In this document: piece by piece, positions 1 through 9,500 of the stretch
Numbering within the stretch: position 1 is the stretch's first letter
Layout of the letters: every line of letters begins with the position of its first letter
NCBI GenBank assembly: GCA_947628245.1
Contig: CANQZH010000018.1
Coordinates: forward strand, 1 to 10,790
Direction of reading: 5' to 3'
DNA: 10,790 nt
Origin: an uncultured Bacilli bacterium
GTDB lineage: Bacteria > Bacillota_I > Bacilli_A > RF39 > UBA660
Notes under the pieces: model-generated
What the model saw: the letters and a program-made list of their open reading frames with translations, nothing else
The model's database searches: none
What the model was told of the DNA's origin: nothing
Program-made: the position numbers and the translations under genes

Positions 1-62
1 TTTCTAATAATTCCGTATCACTTGGATCACAAAAGATTGCTTTAAATACCTTATCATTACGT
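1..62. repeat. Left arm of a 62-bp inverted repeat
   Basis: This stretch is the reverse complement of 10651-10712, with a single mismatch (position 14 against 10699, a silent change in a threonine codon). Homology stops abruptly after base 62. It may extend past the window edge on the left. Both arms code for the same part of an Rpn-like nuclease, in the same frame, with the genes pointing outward. Confidence 0.95.
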
Positions 63-82
63 GCATTATAAAACTTCGACAT
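1..82 (-). CDS. PD-(D/E)XK nuclease family transposase / Rpn-like protein, 5' end only
   Basis: The gene reads leftward off the window edge, so only the first 27 codons are visible. The protein begins MSKFYNARNDKVFKAIF and continues CDPSDTELLE. This resembles the conserved N-terminus (YNARND-x-x-FK-x-[IL]F) of the PD-(D/E)XK transposase-like / Rpn recombination-promoting nuclease families, which are often multicopy in gut Firmicutes. The nuclease active-site residues lie beyond the window and cannot be checked. The ATG at 82 is supported by a strong AGGAGGTGA site eight bases upstream of it and by a TATAAT box at 109-114. Codons 8 to 27 are repeated almost exactly, inverted, at the right end of the window. 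Family assignment rests on the N-terminal motif from memory. Confidence 0.72.
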   Translation of the reverse strand, partial: MSKFYNARNDKVFKAIFCDPSDTELLE

Positions 83-87
83 AAATC

Positions 88-96
88 TCACCTCCT
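88..96 (-). promoter_or_regulatory. Shine-Dalgarno site of the left nuclease gene
   Basis: The minus strand reads AGGAGGTGA, a nine-base match to the anti-Shine-Dalgarno sequence, with eight bases between the AGGAGG core and the ATG at 82. It fixes the start codon and shows that the left copy has translation signals the right copy lacks. Confidence 0.85.
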
Positions 97-108
97 AACA
101 AGTTTGCT

Positions 109-141
109 ATTATAAACTATCTCTTGTAAAAAATTTGTCGA
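109..141 (-). promoter_or_regulatory. Probable promoter of the left nuclease gene
   Basis: A perfect -10 TATAAT lies at 109-114 on the minus strand, about 27 bases before the start codon. The best -35 candidate, TCGACA at 136-141, is 21 bases upstream, which is longer than usual, and nothing good sits at 17 bases. The -10 is clear and the -35 is weak, so expression may be low or activator-dependent. Confidence 0.5.
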
Positions 142-167
142 ATTAAAGTTTAAATATTAAAAAATTT

Positions 168-192
168 AAAAAAAGAATAGCTTAACTATTCT
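168..192 (-). terminator. Intrinsic terminator of enolase
   Basis: On the minus strand a 7-bp stem (AGAATAG / CTATTCT, loop of five) at 174-192 is followed directly by a run of T. It lies about 15 bases downstream of the enolase stop codon. It separates enolase from the nuclease gene transcribed in the same direction. The stem is short and AT-rich, but the U-tract is good. Confidence 0.75.
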
Positions 193-206
193 AAACAAAA
201 TATAAA

Positions 207-1448
207 TTATTTTTTATTTTTAGATAATCTTTCTTCAATTTCCATTAATCGATTATATTTACAAATTCTCTCGCCTCTAGACATCGAACCAGTTTTTATA
301 AAAGGAATATTTAATCCAACCGCAAAATCAACAATAAAAGTATCAAGAGTCTCTCCACTTCGATGTGAAATCATTGTTTTATAATTATTTTTTTTAGCAA
401 GCAAAATTGTTCTCGTCATTTCACTTACTGTTCCAATTTGATTAGCTTTAATTAAAACTGCATTACCAGCTCCTACATCTATTCCATATTGTAAATATTT
501 CGGATTAGTAACAAAAACATCATCACCTACTAACATTATCTTATCACCAAACATCTTAGTTAAAATAGCAAAAGATTCTAAATCACTTTCCTCAAAAGGA
601 TCTTCTATACTTATAATCGGATATTTATTAATTAACATTTCATAATATTTAATTAACTCATCTCTATCCATTTCTCTATTATCAATCTTATAAACATTTC
701 TTTCTTTATTATATAAACTTGAAGCCGCAACATCTAAAGCAATAAAAACATCTTTACCCGGTTCATATCCACTTCTTTTAATAGCTTCAACAATCAAATC
801 AAGCGCTAAACTATTATAAGCAAGATTAGGCGCAAAACCACCTTCATCTCCAACTCCTGTTGATAACCCTTGTTCTTCTAAAACTTTCTTTAAACTATGA
901 AAAACTTCAGAAGACACTCTAATTTTTTCTTTAATCTTAGGAACAACAGGAACAATCATAAACTCCTGAATATCTAAATTATTACTAGAATGCATCCCAC
1001 CATTTAAAATATTAACACAAATAATAGGCATCGTAACTTTACCATTAGAAACATATTCATATAATTCTAATCCTTCACTCTTAGCTAAAGCTTTAATACA
1101 ACATAAAGAAACCGCTAACAAAGCATTAGCCCCTAATCTTCTTTTATTATCTGTCCCATCTAATTCTATTAACATTTGATCAATCTTTAATTGATTTAAT
1201 TCACAACCCATTATTTTATCTCTAATAATCGTATTAATATTATTAACAGCATTTAAAACCCCTAAACCATTATATCTATTATAATCTTTATCTCTTAACT
1301 CTAAAGCTTCTTTTCTACCAGTAGAAGCCCCAGATGGTACACTAGCAATACTCTCTACACCATTAGAACATATCATCTTAGCTTCAACAGTCGGATTACC
1401 TCTTGAATCTAATATCTCTCTAGCACTTATATCTTTAATTTGAATCAT
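207..1448 (-). CDS. eno: Enolase (phosphopyruvate hydratase)
   Basis: Enolase converts 2-phosphoglycerate to phosphoenolpyruvate in cytoplasmic glycolysis and needs magnesium. The 413-residue protein opens IKDISAREILDSRGNPTVE, the family's N-terminal signature. Expected functional residues are present: the SGAST loop (S42), H153 and E162 in the GGMHSSNNLDIQEF segment, E202 in GDEGGF, metal ligands D239, E282 and D309, catalytic lysine K334 in LIKANQIGT, SHRSGE (H362, R363), and K385 in IKTG. It is slightly shorter than the usual ~430 residues. Some segments deviate: SIEDPFEESDLESF replaces the commoner SIEDG..EDDW. The ATG at 1448 is chosen because GGTGAT precedes it by five bases and because a promoter at 1465-1494 would start transcription downstream of the alternative TTG at 1490; an ATG at 1460 lacks a good ribosome site. 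It has its own terminator and no other glycolytic gene beside it. Confidence 0.96.
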   Translation of the reverse strand: MIQIKDISAREILDSRGNPTVEAKMICSNGVESIASVPSGASTGRKEALELRDKDYNRYNGLGVLNAVNNINTIIRDKIMGCELNQLKIDQMLIELDGTDNKRRLGANALLAVSLCCIKALAKSEGLELYEYVSNGKVTMPIICVNILNGGMHSSNNLDIQEFMIVPVVPKIKEKIRVSSEVFHSLKKVLEEQGLSTGVGDEGGFAPNLAYNSLALDLIVEAIKRSGYEPGKDVFIALDVAASSLYNKERNVYKIDNREMDRDELIKYYEMLINKYPIISIEDPFEESDLESFAILTKMFGDKIMLVGDDVFVTNPKYLQYGIDVGAGNAVLIKANQIGTVSEMTRTILLAKKNNYKTMISHRSGETLDTFIVDFAVGLNIPFIKTGSMSRGERICKYNRLMEIEERLSKNKK

Positions 1449-1464
1449 TAATATCACCATTATT

Positions 1465-1494
1465 AGTATAAACCAAAATAACCTAAACAATCAA
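1465..1494 (-). promoter_or_regulatory. Probable promoter of enolase
   Basis: The minus strand carries TTGATT (1489-1494), an 18-base spacer and TATACT (1465-1470). Transcription would begin near 1458, leaving a leader of only about ten bases that still contains the GGTGAT ribosome site. Together with the terminator just upstream, this suggests enolase is transcribed on its own. Confidence 0.6.
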
Positions 1495-1501
1495 TTATTC
1501 T

Positions 1502-1532
1502 AAAAAAAAAATAAAGTATTTTAAACTTTATT
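1502..1532 (-). terminator. Intrinsic terminator of the DUF308-like gene
   Basis: The minus strand has an 8-bp stem (AATAAAGT / ACTTTATT, arms 1525-1532 and 1510-1517, loop of seven) followed by about ten T. A–T pairing extends the stem into the TAA stop codon of the upstream gene at 1533-1535. It insulates enolase from the membrane-protein transcript. Confidence 0.75.
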
Positions 1533-2150
1533 TTACACAAAATTATAAGATCTACTCTTTAACATAAAAATCTTAGTACAATTTAAAACCCCAAATAAAA
1601 TTAAAAATGAACCCATTACCTGTGAATAACTTAAATTACTAAAAGGATTAACCATTATTAATATTCCCATAAATAAAGAAATAACACAAACCATTAAAAT
1701 AAAATTCCAACTCTTATCATTAATAATCTTTAATCTTACAACTAATTCTCCATTTTCAATTACAAATAATAATAACCATAACCCTAACATAATATTACTA
1801 TTTACAAAAAAAGATACTATACCTAAAACAATTGCTATAACACTATAAACAATACTATAACTAAACAAATTAATATCATTTTTCATTAAAAATGCCCATA
1901 CCTTAATTAAACCATAAATAATAAAACATAACCCTAACCAAATATTTAATTTATACTCTACAAAATAAACAATTATTCCTAATAATATTAATAAAACATT
2001 AACAATTAATTCTCCATTTAATATTTTAAAATATTTCTTTTCACTAGCCGATAATACTCGATCATTTTCTCTCATCGGAATAAAGAAAAATCTTCTTCCT
2101 TTTTTAGTAGGTTTCTTACTTTTTATAAATTTTTCATTATCACTATACAT
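1533..2150 (-). CDS. DUF308/HdeD-like six-helix membrane protein
   Basis: This 205-residue protein has a basic cytoplasmic-looking N-terminus of about 40 residues (KSKKPTKKGRRFFF), then six hydrophobic segments at roughly 46-65, 69-88, 96-115, 118-137, 150-168 and 177-195. The paired short helices with little loop sequence and the 'GxxxIxxGxxNxxK' look near the end (LILFGVLNCTKIF) resemble the HdeD/DUF308 family. HdeD is tied to acid resistance in enterobacteria; for most Gram-positive members no function is established, and none is claimed here. The ATG at 2150 is preceded by AGGAG with seven bases between. It is divergent from the FemAB gene, the two promoters overlapping, and is followed by its own terminator. 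It could be an unrelated small polytopic protein; the membrane topology is surer than the family. Confidence 0.75.
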   Translation of the reverse strand: MYSDNEKFIKSKKPTKKGRRFFFIPMRENDRVLSASEKKYFKILNGELIVNVLLILLGIIVYFVEYKLNIWLGLCFIIYGLIKVWAFLMKNDINLFSYSIVYSVIAIVLGIVSFFVNSNIMLGLWLLLFVIENGELVVRLKIINDKSWNFILMVCVISLFMGILIMVNPFSNLSYSQVMGSFLILFGVLNCTKIFMLKSRSYNFV

Positions 2151-2169
2151 ATAATCACTCCTACTATAA

Positions 2170-2198
2170 ATTATAAGATACTAAAATTGACAAATCAA
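2170..2198 (-). promoter_or_regulatory. Promoter of the DUF308-like gene
   Basis: The minus strand has TATAAT (2170-2175), a 17-base spacer and TTGATT (2193-2198). The -35 box of the oppositely oriented FemAB promoter lies inside this spacer, so RNA polymerase probably cannot occupy both at once. Confidence 0.65.
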
Positions 2199-2215
2199 GC
2201 TTTTTATTTTATAAT
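2187..2215 (+). promoter_or_regulatory. Consensus promoter of the FemAB-type gene
   Basis: TTGACA (2187-2192), a 17-base spacer and TATAAT (2210-2215) form a perfect sigma-A/sigma-70 type promoter. A ribosome site AAGGGGG at 2228-2234 stands eight bases before the ATG at 2243. Strong constitutive expression is expected unless the overlapping divergent promoter or a regulator interferes. Confidence 0.85.
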
Positions 2216-2242
2216 AGTCAATCAAATAAGGGGGAAATTTTA

Positions 2243-3490
2243 ATGAAAATTAAAGACATATCATTAAATGATTTTTATAATTTTACTAAAAATTATCCAA
2301 TATCTAGTCATTACCAAACAATGAACTATGCTCTTTTAATGAGCGAACAAGGTTATGAACACGACTTTATTGGTTATGTAGATGATTTTAATAACATCAA
2401 AGCTGTATCATTAATATTAATCAAAAAAATAAATAAACACTACAAATACGGTTATGCACCTAAAGGTTTTATCCTAGATTATTTTAATGAACAATTACTT
2501 GATAGTTTTACTAAAGATTTAATCAATTACTACAAAAAGAAAAAAATAGTTTTTATCAAAATCAATCCTGAAATAGCAATTAAAGAAATAGACAAAAACA
2601 ATACAATAGAATTACCAAATATTGAAATAAAAGATATTTTAATCAAATTAGGTTATCAAAAATTAAAAGATAACTTATACTTTGAATCTCTTCTTCCTCG
2701 TTTCAACGCTATTGTAAACCTAAAAGATTTTGATTTAAAAAAAGTTAGCAAAAATACTCGTAATAAAATAAATCGTTCTCTAAATAAAGGTTTAAAACTT
2801 GAATTATCTAATCGAGATGGTTTAAATATTTTACAACCATTTATTAAACGAAAAAAAGATTGCAATGAATTTTACTATAAAGATTACTATAATGCTTTTA
2901 ATAATGATAATATGATTGATTTATTATTAGTTTCCGTAAATTCTAAAGAATATCTTCTTAATGCTCGAAAACTATACGAAGATGAACTAGAAAGAAACAA
3001 TCATTTTAATCAAGAATTAATTAAAAAGAACTCCAAAAAGAATATCAATCAAAAAATGATGTCTGATAAAAAACTATTAGCTTACAAAAATGATGTTTTC
3101 CTAGCTACCGAATTAAATAAGAAAAAAGAAAAACTATATATAGCTGGAGCCCTAGTAGTTAGATTTGCTAATCGCGTTAATATATTAATAAGTGGTTATG
3201 ATAAAAAATATAAATCATTTAACCCTAATTATTTCCTACATTATGCCTTAATTAATTATTATCAAAAAGATTTTGACTACTTAGATTTAAACGGCATAAC
3301 CGGTGACTTTGAAAAAAGCAATCCTTACTATGGTTTAAATGAATTCAAACTTGGCTTTAATCCTAAATTATATGAATTTATAGGCGAATATGATTTACCA
3401 GTAAAACCACGAATCTATAAAAAGCTAAGAAAAAAAGGCGAACTAGCCAAATTATTTAATAAAAAAAATTTAAAAGAAGTGAAAAAGTAA
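2243..3490 (+). CDS. FemAB/MurM-type peptidoglycan branching aminoacyltransferase
   Basis: FemAB-family enzymes use aminoacyl-tRNA to add residues to the stem-peptide lysine of lipid II, at the inner face of the membrane, building the interpeptide bridge. The 415-residue length is typical. The N-terminal acyltransferase (GNAT-like) half shows HYQTMNYALLMSEQGYE and YGYAPKGFILDY. The second half begins near residue 150 with FNAIVNLKDFD and KVSKNTRNKINRSLNKGLKL, the usual basic segment. A charged helical arm follows at about 235-290, as in FemA and MurM. The end carries the conserved YLDLNGITGDF and NPYYGLNEFKLGFNP motifs. No transmembrane helix is seen. The amino acid added (Ala, Ser, Gly) cannot be read from sequence. 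It is monocistronic, with a consensus promoter and a terminator shared with the convergent protease gene. Confidence 0.93.
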   Translation: MKIKDISLNDFYNFTKNYPISSHYQTMNYALLMSEQGYEHDFIGYVDDFNNIKAVSLILIKKINKHYKYGYAPKGFILDYFNEQLLDSFTKDLINYYKKKKIVFIKINPEIAIKEIDKNNTIELPNIEIKDILIKLGYQKLKDNLYFESLLPRFNAIVNLKDFDLKKVSKNTRNKINRSLNKGLKLELSNRDGLNILQPFIKRKKDCNEFYYKDYYNAFNNDNMIDLLLVSVNSKEYLLNARKLYEDELERNNHFNQELIKKNSKKNINQKMMSDKKLLAYKNDVFLATELNKKKEKLYIAGALVVRFANRVNILISGYDKKYKSFNPNYFLHYALINYYQKDFDYLDLNGITGDFEKSNPYYGLNEFKLGFNPKLYEFIGEYDLPVKPRIYKKLRKKGELAKLFNKKNLKEVKK

Positions 3491-3504
3491 ATTCACTTCT
3501 TTTA
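3471..3504. terminator. Bidirectional terminator between the convergent FemAB and protease genes
   Basis: A 13-bp perfect stem (3471-3483 pairing with 3492-3504, core AAGAAGTGAA / TTCACTTCTT, loop of eight) is followed by TTTTG on the plus strand and by an AT-rich stretch with eight T on the minus strand. The FemAB stop codon (3488-3490) lies in the loop and the protease stop codon (3502-3504) in one arm. It should end transcripts from both sides. Confidence 0.88.
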
Positions 3505-6500
3505 TTTTGTAATCGTAAAATCACCAACTTGCTGAGGATGTTTAGAATCAATTATTTCTTTTCTAAAATCATTACTTCCCATTTTCATCTTAAAGAAAGC
3601 TTCTCTTCTAACCTCTCTTCTAGCCTTTAAATCACGGTCATTATTTTTAGCATCAACAACTAAAGCTTCATAAAAATCTCTAAACACTTTATTGACATCA
3701 ATATATTGAACAAACGCTATATTTTTTTTCGTATCTGCAAATCGACCTTTTCGATAACTATCAAATGTTATACTTGAATTCTTAGTTATTTTTCTTAAAG
3801 CCATTAAGTCATTTTTACTATTATCACTATTAGGATTAATATTACTATAATATTCAATATAACCTTCATCATAACCAGCATAGCCAAGCATTTCATAAGC
3901 AAAGAATTTTAAGGTATAAGAATCAGGGCGACCATAATTATTATAAGCTTGATACCAACGAGTTCTAAAAATATTTTCCGTACCATATTTATTATCAGCA
4001 TAAGAAATTGGATCTTTAACTCCCGGATAAATAACCAAATGATTATCATATAAATCATTAATATCATCTAACTTCATCGCTTCTATCTCAGATACACTAA
4101 CTTTACGATAACCAGTAGTCTTATATTTTAAACGTTCAACTTCACTATTTTCATTTGGATAATATACTAAAGTTGCAACAGCTGCTTTTTCTTCATCAGT
4201 AAGTTGTAAGAAAGCCTGAGCTTCAATATAATCTAAAATATAAATAGCTTCAAATTCTTTTCGATAAAAATCTTTTATCTTATCAGGTGAACTAATTCTT
4301 TCTCTAGTTAAATTAGTAGCTAAATAACGATCTTCTTCAAAATCAAAAGTTAAATTCATATTAATGTCTCCCTCACCCCATCTTTGAGCAAGGTTACCAT
4401 CAGAATAATCCTCTCCTCCCGCGTCATAACGTCTTCCATTATTTTTCAAAAATAATCGCGCATCAAAATTATGAGCCATCTCGTGAGTCCAAGTAGGATA
4501 AGCATTCAAAGCCGTATATGCATTAAAGAATACCACTAAACCATTACTAGTAGCTGCATTACCATCCATCTCTTTCCATAAATTAACAGCTTCATTAAAA
4601 TTCTTATGAAAAGGTTCTTCCGTATATAATTTACTTTGATAAACACTCTTACCATTACTATCTAAAGTAAAACGATTATCTAAAGTAATAGTATGAATAG
4701 CATTAAAATATTTAGCTTCATTAAGAATTGTAGCAGCTGTACTAAAATAATTCTCAATATTTGTAGCATATTCATTAATCTTATTCATTAATACTTCCCT
4801 ATCAGAAGGATTAGTAGGATCTTTAACATAAGTTCTTTGAGAACCTATTAAAAATTGTGTAGGACTAGATACAATATAAGCAGCATCACTAGGCATTGTA
4901 AGTAAAACTAAAGTATGATTAAACCAAGCAGATGTATTATATCTTAAATGAGACCACATTGAATAAGTAATATCATCATATCCCTTAGCTCCAACCTCTA
5001 CTAATATTCCTTTAAACGTTTTCTTAAACCAAACATCAGGACTATCATTACTTAAAGCCTTAACAAAATACTCAATTAAATAAGGAATATTATTAATATT
5101 AGTATATTTAGCAATCGTTCTATTATAAGCATCATTAGTCCCATTAGTATTAAAATTACTTTCATTACTTAAATATAAATTAGTAATATCATCAGGATTT
5201 AAAATACTATTAAAACCATTACTATTAAAGAAAATTAAATCATTAAACATAACACCATTAATATCAAAACTATAAAACCGTCTAAAATAATTATATACAT
5301 ATAACACTTTCTTTAACTTATTATCCTTCTTTAAATCACTAACAATATAATTACCAACAAAACGATCACTTAAATTAATATTACTATCACTATTAGACAA
5401 ATACTTTAACACAAACTCTTTTAATTCATTTTTAGTTACTTCATTATAATAATCACGATATAATCTACTATCATTTGTAACCGTTAAAGAATCTAAATCT
5501 TTTGTATAATCTAAAGAACTTAAATAACTAACTAATTCATTAACAACTAAAGAAGACTCATCAATTAGATAATGATTATAAGTATAATCAATCTTTAATT
5601 CATTAATCCGATAACCAACAACATTATTATATAAATTATCATAACGAACACTATAATCTAAAACCTTATCATTACCTAAAATAATCTTAATTTTACTAAT
5701 CTTACGATAATCTTTATTAGTTAAATAAGTAACAATATTACCATTACTATCTAACGGAATAATATGTTTAATTTCTTCTTGATTTAAAATATGATCAACT
5801 GGAATACTACTACCATTTTTAACAATTCTCTTATTATCATAAAAAGGTGTTAATAAAGATAAATTATGATATAAAATATCTTTATTCTTATCGTATAACT
5901 CATCACTTAAAACTTCATTACTTAAACTAAACTCAACTTTTAAAGTAGGTAAATTATCAAATGATATATTCTTAAAATCCCAAATATCTTCACTAAACTT
6001 AGCATTATTTATAAAGAAATCTTTACTAATAACTTCTCTATTAATAGTATTAAAACCTTCACCTTCATTTAAAGTATAACCCATATTAGCTAATTGATAA
6101 TTATTAGATGCTACAACACTATTACCAACTTCACTAATACCATAACCATATTCTGTAGTTATTAAACTAACATTATTATTAAATGTTCCATTACTATTAC
6201 CAGCAATACCCCCTAAAGATAAGTATGCTGCATATCCAAAACTATTAACAACACTACCTTTACTATAACAATTATTAATCGTCGATTTATCATCAGTATT
6301 ACCAACAATACCTCCAAGATTTTGCCAACCACCACTAATAGTTCCATTAAAATAACAATTATTAATTGTCGTATTTCTAATACTACCAACTAAACCACCT
6401 AATTGATTATTATAAATACCACTACTCATCTTAAAACCACTAACTTTAGAAGTATTTATTTCACAATTAATTGCATCACCAACTAAAGAACCAACATTAT

Positions 6501-9500
6501 TTTCACTATTAGTCTTTTCAAAACCTTCAATTAAAATATTACTAAATTTTGTATCAGTAGCTATATTAGCTAAAGAACCACGAGCATTATTAGTAGGTAA
6601 CATTACATTAACTAACTTAATATTCTTAATTTCACCACCACTAATACTCTTAAATAATGATTGTTTTAAATTCTTAATAGAATGACCATTACCATCAATA
6701 ATACCCTTAAATTCTAAATCAGATATTTCATTATATGAACTAGCATCATAATCGTGATCTAAAATAAATGTACCACTAGGATCATCTTCTAATCTTTCCA
6801 TTAAAGCATCAAAAGTCTCAGGACTAGCACTATTACTTACATAATTATTACTAATCTTACCAAAATCAATCTTTAAATCTTCATAATCTAACACTAAGAA
6901 TAAATGATTATTTTCCGTTAAAATACTTTTAACTTTACTATATATAGTAGGCATCTTACTCATCGAAATCTTAACAAAATAACTACTTAAATTATTCTTA
7001 ATATCATTTAAATTAACTTTTTCAATTTCTTGATTATTCTTATATAAAATAATATCCGTAATATCTTTTAACTCAATATTATTCTTATCTAAAGATACAA
7101 CCTCATCTAAAACTAAAACATTAGAATAATAATTATCATTAGAAGTTAAAGCATTAGTATCTAAATCATAATTAGCATAACCCGTAACATAATATCTCGT
7201 AACATTATCTTTTTTATTAAAAGTAATCTTATCCGAATATTTATAATTACCAATTAAAACATCATCTTCATCAACAACTTTAATCATTAAATTAGCTAAA
7301 GATTCATCATCATCATTTACCTTAAAATCTAAAGCAATATTATTATCATTTACTTGAAAAGCAAAATCACTAATATCTAACTTACTCTTTAAAACTTCTA
7401 AACTAACTTCAACAGGTTTATTTAAAGCAACTTTCTTACCATTAGCTAACAACAATTCATAAATCATAAAATGTTTTACTCCAGCATTATTAAAACCTTT
7501 CATTATAATACTATAACTATCATCATTTTTAACAACATCATAATAAGTATCCAAAACATTTAACTTAGCAACATCAAAATCTACATTTAACCCTTCAACT
7601 TTAAAATCTAATCTAATATCTTCATTTTTTTCAAAATAAACATTATTATTAGAACTTATAGGTAAAACATCTAAAAGATTAATATTTTCATAATTACTTG
7701 AATCATATAAACCATACGTAAAAGTAAATAACTCATCATCTTCATAATAATTATTTTCACTATCTAAACTATTAGTATCTAAATCATAATTACCATATAC
7801 TTTAATATCAAGTTTTTCATCTAAAGGAATATTTTTAAAAGTAACCGTATTTTCTCCACTATGAATAGCAATTTTTTCTTCACTTAAAATAATATACCCA
7901 CTATCAAAACCACCATTATCAGATATAACATCAAAACTAAAAGTAGCTTCTTGTTTTTCATAAGACTCATCATCTAATCTAAAATTCTTAATAACTGGTT
8001 TATCTTTTAAAACTTCAATCTTTAAAGGAATAGGTTCCATCCAATAAATAGATGAATCAAAGAAATTTACTTTATTAGCTAAAACATCTAAAACACCTGA
8101 TTCATTTGGCACCTTAAAACTTACCGTATATTTAGCAATCTCATTACTTTCACTATTTCTTGTAGCCACATAATTTAAACCATTAATAGTCATACCCGTA
8201 ATTAAATTAGTAATATTTTTAGGATAACCAGAAGGTTTAAAATTAGCTGGAACGTGTAATTCATAATAAACATATATTTCTTCATTCTTATTAGCATAAA
8301 CCTTATTAGCCGAAACATTAGTAAAATAAACACTAGGAGATATATAAATATCCTTTTGGCCAATAGCTTGTTCACTATATTTAAATGAAGGTCCTAAATC
8401 ATAATCAGCTATAAACATAACCGTAAACTTATAAGCTTCACTATCACTATAACTAAATTCTAAATCTTTAGCATCACTTCTAGCAATTTCATTACCATCA
8501 CCATCAATTAAAACCGCAACTAAAGAAGAAATAGTCATATCCTTATCAACTAATTCATAACTAACTTTAATCTTCTTTTCTTCCTCTAAAGCATTTAATA
8601 CAATATTAGAAACTTTTGGTTCACTCTTTAAAACATTATAAGTTAATTCTTTATTAACCGTAAAAGATTTACCATTACTTAAAACAATTTCCGAAATATT
8701 AACTTTATAAGTACCATATTCATTTTTAGAAGGTAACACTACTTTATATTCATTTTCTTTATCAGTAATCATAATTTTATAAGAAACACCATCAATAATA
8801 ATATAATCAGGTTTATAAACAGAATCATTAACACTATTAAAGAAAATAGTTACATCCTCATTCTTATTAACAATATCCGTAATAACTAAATCATTTATCT
8901 TAAAATTATAAATACCCCCAATACAAACCTCTTTCTCTAATAATACAGCTTCACTATAAACATTCTCATCACCAGTAATATTATTTAAACTATTAGTATC
9001 TAAATCATAATTACCATTAATAGTTAAACGATACTTTTCATCTCTATTAAAATTATAATTAAACTTATTAATACCTTTAACAACTACATTACTATATACA
9101 ATATCCCCATCAGCATTAGTAATAAAAACATTACCATCACTCCAAGTATCTTCTTCATCAACTAATTCAAAACTAACCTCTTTAGTTTCTTCATCAACCT
9201 TAAAAAATCTAACAAAAGGCTCATCTTTTAAAACTTCAACCCTAAATTCTAAACTAGCATTTATCTCTCTTTTATTAGCTAACATAACTTTACTTATTTG
9301 AATTTTCTTAACTCCACTTTCTAAAGAAGCCGGTAAAATAACACTATAATAAGTAGAATTGTTGATAACATCATAATAAGTACCATCAATATAAACTTTC
9401 TTAATTAATTCATTAGGCTTTACAACAGCACTAAAAGAAAGCATAATTTCTTCATCTTTTTTAAAATATACATCTTTCGTCTTAATTTCACTTAATTTAA

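Noticed and set aside
136..170. AT-only inverted repeat TTTAAAT...ATTTAAA as a second hairpin after enolase
   Set aside because: It has no G or C in the stem and such matches are expected by chance in this AT content.
1449..1490. Longer enolase N-terminus starting at TTG 1490
   Set aside because: The extra residues are hydrophobic and foreign to enolase, and the region is occupied by the promoter and terminator U-tract edge.
2656..2865. 69-codon minus-strand frame inside the FemAB gene
   Set aside because: It lies fully antisense to a well-conserved enzyme and has no family resemblance.
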